A program made the position numbers and the translations under genes. 15,690 nt of DNA from positions 1-15,690 of the forward strand of contig JAJYMD010000223.1 in NCBI GenBank assembly GCA_021787255.1, read 5' to 3'. The notes below the pieces were generated by a model. That model saw only the letters and a list, made by a program, of their open reading frames with translations, did not search any database and was not told the origin of the DNA. This DNA comes from Actinomycetes bacterium (GTDB taxonomy: Bacteria; Actinomycetota; Acidimicrobiia; Acidimicrobiales; RAAP-2). Below are positions 1-7,668 of the stretch, in pieces. The stretch's first letter is position 1; the number at the start of each line of letters is the position of its first letter.

Positions 1-1
1 C

Positions 2-457
2 GATGTTGCGTGGCTGGGGGCGACCTGGCGGGGGCCGCTCCTGCTCAAGGGCGTGATGCGCGTTGGCGAGGCCAAGCGCGCCGTGGACGCGGGCGTCACG
101 GCCATCTCGGTGTCGAACCACGGCGGCAACAACCTCGACGGGACGCCTGCGTCGATCCGAGCGCTCCCCGCGGTCGCCCGGGCGGTGGGCGACCAGGTCG
201 AGGTGGTGCTCGACGGCGGGGTGCGGCGCGGTTCGGACGTCGTGAAGACCCTCGCCCTCGGCGCCCGTGCGGCGATGGTCGGCCGCGCGCCGCTGTGGGG
301 TCTGGCCGCCAGCGGCCAGGCCGGCGTGGAGAACGTGCTCGACGTCCTGCGCTCGGGGATCGACTCGACGTTGCGGGCGATCGGTCGGTCGTCGGTGCAC
401 GAGCTGTGCGACGGAGACGTCGTCGTGCCTGCCGGCTTCGTGCGGCAGCTCGGTTGA
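2..457 (+). CDS. mftD: MftD, mycofactocin FMN-dependent oxidase/synthase (C-terminal part)
   Basis: This is the last 151 residues of an FMN-dependent alpha-hydroxy-acid dehydrogenase family protein. The frame is open to the left edge, so the N-terminus lies outside the window; the ATG at 53 is internal. Visible motifs are LLLKGV (FMN/active-site lysine strand), SNHGGNNLDG (the catalytic-histidine loop) and DGGVRRGSDVVK followed by MVGRAPLWG (FMN phosphate binding). The run from the HGG loop to the terminal VVVPAGFVRQLG closely follows MftD as I know it from mycobacteria. MftD acts after MftC and MftE in mycofactocin biosynthesis, oxidising the AHDP intermediate to premycofactocin. A mycofactocin-type SDR and MftF downstream support the call over generic lactate or glycolate oxidases. 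The next gene starts 12 bases after the stop, so co-transcription is likely. Confidence 0.95.
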   Translation, partial: DVAWLGATWRGPLLLKGVMRVGEAKRAVDAGVTAISVSNHGGNNLDGTPASIRALPAVARAVGDQVEVVLDGGVRRGSDVVKTLALGARAAMVGRAPLWGLAASGQAGVENVLDVLRSGIDSTLRAIGRSSVHELCDGDVVVPAGFVRQLG

Positions 458-469
458 GGTGGCCGGGCC

Positions 470-1258
470 GTGGCGGTGAGACCGGTCGCCGTGGTCACCG
501 GTGCCGCGCGGGGGATCGGCGCGGCCACGGTCCGGGGGCTGGCGGCGCTGGGCTGGCGCGTCGTCGCCGTCGACCGGTGCGAGGACGACCCGGTCGTGCC
601 GTACCGGCTGGCCTCCAGGGCGGAGCTCGAGGCCGTGGTGGAGGAGGCCGGGGACGACGTGGTCGCGGCGATCGCGGACGTGCGCGACCTCGAGGCGCTC
701 GAAAGGATCGTCCTCGACGCCGAGGCGCGCTGGGGAGGGGTGGACGCCGCGGTCGCCGCCGCGGGCGTCGTCGCGGGCGGTGCGCCGGCCTGGGAGGTCC
801 CCGTCGAGGTCGAGCGGGCCGTCCTCGACGTCGATCTCGGGGGCGTGCTCACGCTCGCACGTGTCGCGATCCCGGCGATGCTCCGGCGGCCGCAGCCGCG
901 GCGGGGCCGGTTCCTCGCCGTGGGCTCCGCGGCGGACACGAGAGGGCTGCCGTCGCTCGCCGCCTACTGCGCGGCGAAGTCCGCGGTCGCGGGCTTCGTC
1001 CGCGCGCTCGCGGTGGAGCTCGGTGACCAGGGGATCACCGCCAACGCGGTCAGCCCGGGATCGACCGGGACGGCGGTCCTCGAGGCGTCGGCCGACCTCT
1101 ACGGGCTTTCCTCGGCCGCCGTCTTCGCCGACCAGCAGCCGATCCGTCGCCTGCTCGCACCGGAGGAGATCGCGCGCGTGCTCGTCTTCCTTGCGGACGG
1201 GTGCTCGGGCGGCATCACCGGCGCGGTGGTGCGCGTCGACGGTGGGCTTTCGCTCTGA
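470..1258 (+). CDS. Mycofactocin-associated short-chain dehydrogenase/reductase
   Basis: This is a 262-residue classical SDR. The dinucleotide motif TGAARGIG is at residues 10-17. The usual NAAG is AAAG here (VAAAGVVAGG), the catalytic serine lies in VGSAAD, and the YxxxK pair is in AAYCAAK. The C-terminus GAVVRVDGG is typical of the family. The GTG at 470 is chosen as start; a GTG at 476 would only remove two residues. From family knowledge, SDRs encoded between mftD and mftF are a mycofactocin-coupled subgroup that bind NAD(H) tightly and pass electrons to mycofactocin instead of exchanging the nucleotide. The substrate, probably an alcohol or carbinol, cannot be read from the sequence. The gene sits 12 bases after mftD and runs into mftF. 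Confidence 0.9.
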   Translation: MAVRPVAVVTGAARGIGAATVRGLAALGWRVVAVDRCEDDPVVPYRLASRAELEAVVEEAGDDVVAAIADVRDLEALERIVLDAEARWGGVDAAVAAAGVVAGGAPAWEVPVEVERAVLDVDLGGVLTLARVAIPAMLRRPQPRRGRFLAVGSAADTRGLPSLAAYCAAKSAVAGFVRALAVELGDQGITANAVSPGSTGTAVLEASADLYGLSSAAVFADQQPIRRLLAPEEIARVLVFLADGCSGGITGAVVRVDGGLSL

Positions 1259-1328
1259 GCGCTCTGAGCCGCCCCCACCGGTCCGGGCGGCCGGCGGCGT
1301 CGGCGTCCTCGATCCCGCGGCGCTCGGC

Positions 1329-2753
1329 GTGCGGCCCGACGAGCCGTTCCCCCAAGGGGTACGAGTGGACCTCGCGCCGGACGTCCGCTGCCTGGCGCCG
1401 GGGGTCCTGTTCGGGGGGACGCCGCCGCGCGTGGTGCGTCTCGGCCGACGCGGCGCCGAGCTGCTGGGCGCGCTGGAGCGCGGGCCGGTCAACGGGACGG
1501 CGTCGGCCCGGCTCGTCCGCAGGCTGACCGACGTGGGCATCGCGATCCCGCGCCCGTGCGGAGCCGACGTCGCGCACGCAGCGACCCACGACGTGACGGT
1601 CGTCGTCCCGGTGCGCGATCGCCCCGCCGAGCTCGCCGGTTGCCTGGAATCGCTCGGGAGCCGCCACCGAGTCGTCGTCGTCGACGACGGGTCCCTCGAC
1701 CCGGCCGCGGTGGCCGCGATCTGCCGTGAGCGCGGCGCAGACCTGGTCCGAAGGGAGGTGCCGGGGGGCCCCGCCGCGGCGCGCAACGCCGGGCTGCGCG
1801 CCGTCAGCTCCGAGCTGGTCGCGTTCGTCGACAGCGACTGCCTGCCGGGGCCTTGCTGGATCGAGGGGCTCTCAGCGCACTTCGTCGACCCGCTCGTCGC
1901 GGGCGCAGCTCCGCGCATCGTGCTGCCGGCCGGGTGGAGGGGCTCCTCGCTCATGGACCTGGGCCGCAGCGCTGCCCCCGTCCACCCCGCAAGCAGGGTC
2001 CCCTACGTCCCGGCGGCGGCCGTCGTGCTCCGGCGCGCCGCGCTGGGCGCAGGCTACGACGAGCGGCTCCGCTACGGCGAGGACGTGGACCTCGTGTGGC
2101 GCCTCGTCGAGGCCGGCTGGAGGATCCGCTACGTGCCCGACGTCGAGGTCGCGCACCGGGATCCTGTGGAGATCCTGCAGCGTCTCAGGCGACGCTTCTT
2201 CTACGGAACCTCGGTCGGTCCGCTCGCGCGGGCGCACCCGGGCACGCTCGGCCACCTCGTCGTGGGCGTCGGGCCCGCGTGCGCCGTCTGCTGCCTCCTC
2301 CTGGGCGCTCCGGGCCTCGCAGCGCTCGCATGGGCGGCCACGGCGGCGCACCTCGCCCGGCGTCTCCGCCCCTTTGGGACCAAGAGCCGCTTCGCCCTCG
2401 CGCTCTCGAGCGTCCAGGTGCTCCACGCGTGGGTCGGGCTCGGCAGGTGGTGCACCACCTTCGGCGTGCCGCTGCTGGGTGCCTCGGCGCTCGGGTGGCG
2501 CACGCGCCCGGCTCGCCGGGCACGTCGGGCGCTGGCGGTGCTCGTCGGCTCGGCGCTGCTCGCCAGACTCGTGGGCGAGCGCGGAGGGGACCGGCGCGTG
2601 GTGGTGGACGACTGCCTGGGCGGGCTCGCCTACGGCTGCGGGGTGGTGGCCGGCTGCGCGCGCGCCGGCGTCGTGGGCCCGTTGCTCCCGCGGATCGCCC
2701 GCCAGACCTTCTCCGGGGTGGCGGGCATGTCGAGGTGGCGCACGCCGAGGTGA
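1329..2753 (+). CDS. mftF: MftF, mycofactocin glycosyltransferase
   Basis: This membrane-associated family 2 glycosyltransferase decorates premycofactocin with a beta-glucan chain in mycobacteria. With the GTG at 1329 the protein has 474 residues, the usual MftF size. An N-terminal PqqD-like/winged-helix segment (about residues 5-75) starts with PFPQGVRVDLAPDVR, matching the LPDGF-type start of MftF. The GT-A domain follows, with VVVDDGS (about 118-122), the DSD metal motif (about 168-170), GPAAARN, and GEDVDLVWRL (about 250-259). Hydrophobic segments follow near residues 305-345. The C-terminal AYGCGVVAG and LLPRIAR are conserved in the family. An alternative GTG at 1242 would overlap the SDR by 17 bases and add 29 poorly conserved residues; neither start has a strong ribosome site. 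The 3' end overlaps the convergent molybdenum hydroxylase gene by 124 bases. Confidence 0.9.
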   Translation: MRPDEPFPQGVRVDLAPDVRCLAPGVLFGGTPPRVVRLGRRGAELLGALERGPVNGTASARLVRRLTDVGIAIPRPCGADVAHAATHDVTVVVPVRDRPAELAGCLESLGSRHRVVVVDDGSLDPAAVAAICRERGADLVRREVPGGPAAARNAGLRAVSSELVAFVDSDCLPGPCWIEGLSAHFVDPLVAGAAPRIVLPAGWRGSSLMDLGRSAAPVHPASRVPYVPAAAVVLRRAALGAGYDERLRYGEDVDLVWRLVEAGWRIRYVPDVEVAHRDPVEILQRLRRRFFYGTSVGPLARAHPGTLGHLVVGVGPACAVCCLLLGAPGLAALAWAATAAHLARRLRPFGTKSRFALALSSVQVLHAWVGLGRWCTTFGVPLLGASALGWRTRPARRARRALAVLVGSALLARLVGERGGDRRVVVDDCLGGLAYGCGVVAGCARAGVVGPLLPRIARQTFSGVAGMSRWRTPR

Positions 2754-4939
2754 GCGAGCGCGTCGACCACCGCGTTCTGGACCGCAGGCGTCGAGCCGAT
2801 GGTGGCGGACTCCCCGATGCCCTTCACGCCGAGCTCGTTGCGCGGCGTCGGGGTCTCCATCGTCGCCGTCTCGAAGCTCGGGAGCTCCGTGGCGCTGACG
2901 AACAGGTAGTCCGCGAGGCTCGTGGTGAGGGGGTTGCCCAGCTCGTCGTAGCGGAACTCCTCCAGCAGCGCCTGCGCCGCCCCCTGGGCGAGCCCGCCGT
3001 GGACCTGTCCCTCGGCGAGCAGCGGGTTCACGATGCGGCCGGCGTCGTCGAGCGCGACCATGCGGCGCAGGGCGACGCGTCCGGTCTCGACGTCCACCTC
3101 CACCACCGCCAGGTGCGCCCCGAAGGGGAACGTCGGCCCGGGCGAGGGGTAGTCCACCTCGGAGAGCAGCGGCATGCCCTTCTCGATCGCCGCGGCCGCG
3201 AGCTCCCCCCAGCTGCGCCTCGAGGCGGGCGACCCCGCGACCTGCAGACCGGTGCCGTCCTGGGCGACGACGTCGTCCGCGGAGGCCTCGAGGAGCTGCG
3301 CGGCCAGCTCCTCGGCCGCATCGAGGACCTCGACCGCAGCCTTCCTCGCGGCCATGCCTCCCATCTGCAGCGAGCGCGAGCCGTAGGTGCCGACGCCGCG
3401 GGCGACGAGGTCGGTGTCGGAGTGGACGAACACGACGTCATCGAGCGGGACCCCGAGCTCGTCGGCGACGAGCATCGACCACGCGGTGTCGTGGCCCTGG
3501 CCGTGGGGAGAGGTCCCCGTCTTCACGACCACCTTGCCGTCGGGGCGCACCTCGACCGAGGAGAACTCGCTTCCCGGGACGCCGTTGGTGATCTCGACGT
3601 AGACCGACAGCCCGATGCCGAGCTGGACGGGCTCGCCCGACTCGCGTCGCGCCCGCTGTTCGGTGCGCAGCTCCTCGTAGCCCGCGACCTCGAGCAGCCT
3701 CGCCAGCGCGGCGTCGTAGTCGCCGATGTCGTACTCGGTGCCGGTGGCGTTGGTGTAGGGGAACGGGTCGGTCCCCCTCACGAGGTTGCGCCGGCGCACC
3801 TCCGCGGGGTCGATCCCGACCTCGGCCGCGAAGATGTCCATCGCCCTCTCGATGGCGGCGGTGGCCTCGGGCCGCCCGGCGCCGCGGTAGGCCACGACCG
3901 GCGTCGTGTTCGTGACGACGGAGGTGAAGTGGCACTCGGCCTTGTCGATCGCGTAGGTGCCGGTGAGCATCATGCGCGTGAACATCGGCAGGAAGGCGCC
4001 GAGGGCGGGGTAGGCGCCGGAGTCCTGGACGATCTCCAGGCGGTAGGCCAGGACGCGCCCGTCGCGCGACCCGCCGATCGTGACCTGCTGGAACTGCGCG
4101 CGTCCGTGACCGAGGCTCACCATGGACTCCGAGCGCGTCTCGACCCAGCGGACCGGACGCCCGAGCCGCCGCGCGATCGCGGCGACGAGGACCTCTTCTG
4201 GGTACGTCGCCGACTTCGAGCCGAAGCCGCCGCCGACGTCCGGCGAGACGACGTGCACCGCCGCGGTCTCCAAGCCGAGCTGGCGGGCGATCGCGTCCCG
4301 CAGCGCGAAGGGTGCCTGGCTCGAGGCGAAGACCGTGAGCCGTCCGTCGGCCTCGACGCGCGCGGCCGCCGCCCGTACCTCGAGCGGGCAGGGCGCGAGG
4401 CGCTGGTTCACGATGCGCTGGCTGACCACGACCTCGCAGCCCTCGAAGAGCGACTCGTCGCGCTCGAACGACGGCTCGAAGGCGACGTTGGTCCCCGCCT
4501 CGTCGAACAGCGCCACGGTCCCGCTGAGCGCCTCTTCGGGGTCGACCAGGGCCGGCAGCGGCTCGTAGTCGACCTCGATCAGCTCGAGGGCGTCGACCGC
4601 CTCGGCTAGGGTCTCTGCGACGACGGCGGCGACCAGGTCGCCGACGAAGCGGACCTTGCCGTCGCAGAGCAGCGGACGCGCCATGCGTGCATCGATCACG
4701 GGCAGCTCGGGGGCGAGCGGCGGGAGACCGAGGTCGGCACCGGTCAGGACCTCCACCACCCCTGGCGCGCCGGCCGCCGCCGAGACGTCGAGACGCCCGA
4801 CACGTGCGTGGGCGAGCGGCGAGTGGAGGAAGCCGACCCAAAGCGCAGAAGGGAGGTCGAGGTCGGCGACGTAGGAGCCGCCGACGGTGAGGAACTTCGG
4901 GTCCTCCTTGCGGAGGACGCGGTTGCCGAGGATGCTCAC
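2630..4939 (-). CDS. Xanthine dehydrogenase/CoxL-family molybdopterin-binding large subunit
   Basis: This 769-residue protein is the molybdopterin cytosine dinucleotide-binding catalytic subunit of a molybdenum hydroxylase. It begins with NRVLRKEDPKFLTG-like residues and a hammerhead domain (first about 140 residues). VGGGFGSK lies near residue 237, AYRGAGRPE near 350-358, PHGQGHDT near 480, and VKGIGES with the catalytic glutamate near 705-710. The loop is AYRGAGR, not the AYRCSFR of form I CO dehydrogenase, so it is a form II or other hydroxylase of unknown substrate (aldehyde, purine, N-heterocycle or aromatic). The start is GTG with GGAGAGG just upstream. Partner subunits for FAD and 2Fe-2S, normally encoded beside it, are absent from the window. 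The tail beyond PEKVWRAIRG is proline/threonine-rich and lies inside mftF antisense. Confidence 0.9.
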   Translation of the reverse strand: MSILGNRVLRKEDPKFLTVGGSYVADLDLPSALWVGFLHSPLAHARVGRLDVSAAAGAPGVVEVLTGADLGLPPLAPELPVIDARMARPLLCDGKVRFVGDLVAAVVAETLAEAVDALELIEVDYEPLPALVDPEEALSGTVALFDEAGTNVAFEPSFERDESLFEGCEVVVSQRIVNQRLAPCPLEVRAAAARVEADGRLTVFASSQAPFALRDAIARQLGLETAAVHVVSPDVGGGFGSKSATYPEEVLVAAIARRLGRPVRWVETRSESMVSLGHGRAQFQQVTIGGSRDGRVLAYRLEIVQDSGAYPALGAFLPMFTRMMLTGTYAIDKAECHFTSVVTNTTPVVAYRGAGRPEATAAIERAMDIFAAEVGIDPAEVRRRNLVRGTDPFPYTNATGTEYDIGDYDAALARLLEVAGYEELRTEQRARRESGEPVQLGIGLSVYVEITNGVPGSEFSSVEVRPDGKVVVKTGTSPHGQGHDTAWSMLVADELGVPLDDVVFVHSDTDLVARGVGTYGSRSLQMGGMAARKAAVEVLDAAEELAAQLLEASADDVVAQDGTGLQVAGSPASRRSWGELAAAAIEKGMPLLSEVDYPSPGPTFPFGAHLAVVEVDVETGRVALRRMVALDDAGRIVNPLLAEGQVHGGLAQGAAQALLEEFRYDELGNPLTTSLADYLFVSATELPSFETATMETPTPRNELGVKGIGESATIGSTPAVQNAVVDALAHLGVRHLDMPATPEKVWRAIRGSNGPTTPARAQPATTPQP

Positions 4940-5020
4940 AGCCTCTCCCGTGGTCGCGTGCCGGTGGCGCAGCTTACCGTTGCCGCTCGGCTCGGAGGAG
5001 GGGGGTTAACCTCGTGCCCC
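4940..5020. promoter_or_regulatory. Divergent intergenic region between the molybdenum hydroxylase gene and fhs
   Basis: These 81 bases must carry signals for both divergent genes. TANNNT-type minus-10 candidates sit back to back: TACCGT at 4975-4980 for fhs, and TAAGCT on the minus strand at 4976-4971 for the hydroxylase gene. No convincing minus-35 element is visible for either. A GGAGGAGGGGGG Shine-Dalgarno stretch (4994-5005) serves fhs. The promoter assignment is only a suggestion; the region's role is inferred from gene orientation. Confidence 0.35.
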
Positions 5021-6718
5021 GTGGCCTTCCCCTCCGATCTCGAGATCGCACGCGGCGCCTGCTTGAAGCCGCTGCAGGAGATCGCGGCGACGATGGGGAT
5101 CGGCGAGCACCTGCTGGAAGCCTACGGGCCTGCGGTCGCCAAGATCCGGCTCGAGGCGATCCAAGAGCTCGCCGACCGTCCGAAGGCGAAGTACGTCGTG
5201 GTGTCGGCCGTCACCCCGACGCCCCTCGGCGAGGGCAAGACGACCACCACCGTCGGCTTGGGCCAGGCGATGCGCCACATCGGCAAGCAGGCGACGGTCG
5301 CGATCCGCCAGCCGTCGATGGGCCCGACCTTCGGGATCAAAGGCGGGGCGGCGGGAGGCGGCTACAGCCAGGTCGTCCCGATGGAGCTCTTGAACCTCCA
5401 CCTCACCGGCGACTTCCACGCGGTCACCGCCGCCCACAACCTCCTCTCTGCGATCGTCGACAACCACCTCTACCAGGGCAACGCGCTCGGGCTCTCCCTG
5501 GAGGACATCGTCTGGCGGCGAGTCCTGGACGTGAACGACCGTTCGCTTCGGAACGTCGTGATCGGCCTGGGCCCCCGCGAGGACGGCGTCACCCGCCAGG
5601 CCGGTTTCGACATCACCGCGGCCTCCGAGGTGATGGCGATCTTCGCCCTCGCCACGTCGCTTCAGGACCTGCGGGCCCGCCTCGGGCGGATCGTCGTCGG
5701 CTACACGGGCTCCGGCACCCCGGTCACCGCCGAGGAGCTGAGGGCCGCCGGCGCGATGGCCGTCTTGCTGCGCGACGCGCTCAAGCCGAACCTCCTGCAG
5801 ACCTTGGAGCACACGCCCGTCCTGGTCCATGCAGGGCCCTTCGGGAACATCGCCCACGGCAACAGCTCGATCCTCGCCGACCGGATCGGCATCAGAGCCG
5901 GCGACTTCCTCGTGACCGAGGCCGGCTTCGGGGCGGACATGGGCGCGGAGCGGTTCTTCAACATCAAGTGCCGCACCTCGGGCCTCGCCCCGGACGCCGC
6001 CGTCGTCGTCGCGACCGTCCGGGCGCTGAAGGCCCACTCGGGCAACCACCGCATCGTGGCCGGGAGACCCCTCCCCGAGGCGCTCCTCGCCGAGAACCCC
6101 GACGAGGTGCACGAAGGCGGCGCGAACCTGCGCAAGCAGATCGAGAACATCCAGATCCACGGCGTGACCCCGGTCGTCGCCGTCAACGCCTTCCCGACCG
6201 ACCATCCCTCCGAGTGGTCGGCCGTCGCGGAGATCGCGGCATCGATGGGGGTGAGGAGCGCCGTCTGCCACCACTTCACCGAGGGGGGCGCCGGCGCGGT
6301 CGAGCTGGCGGAGGCCGTCGTGGAGGCGGCCGAGGAGCCCTCCCGGTTCCAGATGCTCTACCCCGACGACATGGCGCTGCGTGACAAGATCTACACGGTC
6401 GCGACCAAGGTGTACGGCGCAAAGGACGTGTCGTACTCGCCCGACGCCGCACGCGCGCTCGACCGCTACGAGTCGGCCGGGTTCGGGCACCTTGCCGTGT
6501 GCATCGCGAAGACCCATCTTTCGATCTCCTCGGACCCCGCCCTGAAGGGCGCCCCGACGGGGTGGACCCTTCCGGTCCGAGACGTGCGCGCTTCGGTCGG
6601 CGCGGGCTTCGTGTACCCGATCTGCGGGGAGATCCGCACCATGCCCGGGCTCGGGAGCAACCCCGCCGCGTTCTCGATCGACCTCGACGCCGACGGCGAG
6701 ATCGTCGGGCTGTCCTAG
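5021..6718 (+). CDS. fhs: Formate-tetrahydrofolate ligase
   Basis: This 565-residue enzyme catalyses the ATP-dependent, reversible joining of formate to tetrahydrofolate, giving 10-formyl-THF. The length and whole-chain similarity fit the homotetrameric bacterial enzyme. The P-loop TPTPLGEGKT is at residues 65-74. Further conserved segments are RQPSMGPTFGIKGGAAGGG, NLHLTGDFHAV, FGNIAHGNSS, TEAGFGADMG, VYGA followed by a C-terminal CIAKTH, and PICGEIRTMPGLG. GTG at 5021 is the start, 16 bases after a strong GGAGGAGG stretch; upstream in-frame codons lie in the hydroxylase gene's antisense and are not conserved. It leads a plus-strand set with two FolD-family genes, so together they interconvert formate and methylene-THF. 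In Sphingobium SYK-6 the homologue (LigH) supports THF-dependent O-demethylation of vanillate and syringate, which fits the neighbouring lig operon. Confidence 0.98.
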   Translation: MAFPSDLEIARGACLKPLQEIAATMGIGEHLLEAYGPAVAKIRLEAIQELADRPKAKYVVVSAVTPTPLGEGKTTTTVGLGQAMRHIGKQATVAIRQPSMGPTFGIKGGAAGGGYSQVVPMELLNLHLTGDFHAVTAAHNLLSAIVDNHLYQGNALGLSLEDIVWRRVLDVNDRSLRNVVIGLGPREDGVTRQAGFDITAASEVMAIFALATSLQDLRARLGRIVVGYTGSGTPVTAEELRAAGAMAVLLRDALKPNLLQTLEHTPVLVHAGPFGNIAHGNSSILADRIGIRAGDFLVTEAGFGADMGAERFFNIKCRTSGLAPDAAVVVATVRALKAHSGNHRIVAGRPLPEALLAENPDEVHEGGANLRKQIENIQIHGVTPVVAVNAFPTDHPSEWSAVAEIAASMGVRSAVCHHFTEGGAGAVELAEAVVEAAEEPSRFQMLYPDDMALRDKIYTVATKVYGAKDVSYSPDAARALDRYESAGFGHLAVCIAKTHLSISSDPALKGAPTGWTLPVRDVRASVGAGFVYPICGEIRTMPGLGSNPAAFSIDLDADGEIVGLS

Positions 6719-6742
6719 CCCGTCCTGCTTCGGCGGCCTCGC

Positions 6743-7624
6743 GTGACGGCGCTCATCCTCGACGGGCGGTCTCGCAGAGACGAGATCCTCGAGTCCCTGC
6801 GCGCCGAGCTGGAAGCTTCCGGCCGGCCACAGGTCAGCTTCGCCACGGTCCTGGTCGGCGACGACGAGGCGAGCATGCGCTACGTGGCGCTGAAGCACAG
6901 GGCCGCCGAGCAGGTCGGCATCCGCGTGCGAGCCGTCCGGCTCCCCCGTTCGGCACCCCAGGCGCATGTCGAAGAGGCGCTCCTCGCCCTGTCCTCCGAC
7001 CCGTCTGTGCACGGCATCCTGCTGCAGCTGCCGCTCCCGGCGGGCCTCGACGAGGCGGCCGCCGCCTCCTGCATCGATCCCCGCAAGGACGTCGACGGGA
7101 TGACCGCCTTCTCGCTGGGCCGGCTCGTGCAAGGCCGTGGCGCCCATCGGCCGTGCACGGCCGCCGGGGTGCTGGACCTGCTCCGCCGCCACGGCATCGA
7201 CCTCTCGGGACGCCGCGCCGTCGTCGTCGGGCGGGGGTCGCTCGTCGCCATCCCCCTGGCGCTCATGCTGGCGGGCGCACAGAGCGCGGGCGGTGAGGGG
7301 TGCGCGGCGGTCACGGTGACCGACGCCGACGCGCCCGACCTGGCCGAGGTGTGCCGCGCCGCAGATCTCGTCGTGTCCGACGTCGGCCGCCCCCGCCTGG
7401 TGCGGGCGGAGTGGATCAAGCCCGGTGCGACCGTCGCGGACGTCGGGGTGTCCTTCGTGGATGGCAAGCTCGTCGGCGACGTGGACCCGAAGGTGGCCGA
7501 GGTCGCCGGGGCGCTCGTGCCGAACCCCGGCGGGGCGGGTCCGATGACCGTCGCCCTGCTCCTGCGCAACACCCTGGACGCCGCGAGGTCGGCGGGCGTG
7601 CTCGGCGAGGCGCAGGAGAGGTAG
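6743..7624 (+). CDS. folD: FolD, methylene-THF dehydrogenase/methenyl-THF cyclohydrolase (altered cofactor loop)
   Basis: This is a 293-residue FolD-family protein. The family oxidises 5,10-methylene-THF to methenyl-THF with NADP and hydrolyses that to 10-formyl-THF. Active-site residues are in place: VGDDEAS then Y47-V-x-x-K51 (the catalytic lysine), GILLQLPLP with Q95, and KDVDG at 115-119; PCTAAG follows. The dinucleotide loop is not canonical. Where FolD usually has VVGRS-x-x-VG[KR]P, this protein has VVGRGSLVAIP (161-171), losing the serine and the GK/GR pair. The later CHSRT-like NADP-phosphate loop reads VTDAD after a short insertion. The terminal PNPGGAGPMT is retained. Start is GTG at 6743, 24 bases after fhs. 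It may be mainly a cyclohydrolase, or use another cofactor; its tandem paralogue has the complementary pattern. Confidence 0.93.
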   Translation: MTALILDGRSRRDEILESLRAELEASGRPQVSFATVLVGDDEASMRYVALKHRAAEQVGIRVRAVRLPRSAPQAHVEEALLALSSDPSVHGILLQLPLPAGLDEAAAASCIDPRKDVDGMTAFSLGRLVQGRGAHRPCTAAGVLDLLRRHGIDLSGRRAVVVGRGSLVAIPLALMLAGAQSAGGEGCAAVTVTDADAPDLAEVCRAADLVVSDVGRPRLVRAEWIKPGATVADVGVSFVDGKLVGDVDPKVAEVAGALVPNPGGAGPMTVALLLRNTLDAARSAGVLGEAQER

Positions 7625-7666
7625 GGGAGAGGCAGAGGCGAGGCCGAGGAAAGGGAGAGGCAGAGG
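7625..7666 (+). repeat. Purine-rich spacer with a duplicated 14-bp element
   Basis: The gap between the two folD-family genes is almost wholly purine on the plus strand. The 14-mer GGGAGAGGCAGAGG occurs at 7625-7638 and again, identical, at 7653-7666; the second copy places GAGGAG next to the ATG at 7669. It holds several Shine-Dalgarno-like cores and probably serves translation of the second gene. It may be a simple-sequence duplication. Confidence 0.7.
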
Positions 7667-7668
7667 AG

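Noticed and set aside
1242..1328. Longer mftF beginning at GTG 1242.
   Set aside because: The added residues are Ser/Pro/Gly-rich and do not match MftF, whose homology begins just after 1329; still possible through coupling to the SDR stop.
1853..4609. Very long plus-strand open frame opposite the molybdenum hydroxylase gene.
   Set aside because: It is Arg/Gly/Asp-rich with no family resemblance, and it lies antisense to a well-supported gene; long antisense frames are expected at this GC content.
2630..4939. Aerobic CO dehydrogenase (form I CoxL).
   Set aside because: The active-site loop is AYRGAGR, not the cysteine-bearing AYRCSFR, and no CoxM or CoxS genes are adjacent.
5006..7192. Long minus-strand open frame opposite fhs and folD.
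   Set aside because: Composition is low in hydrophobic residues and repetitive; fhs and folD on the other strand have full family motifs.
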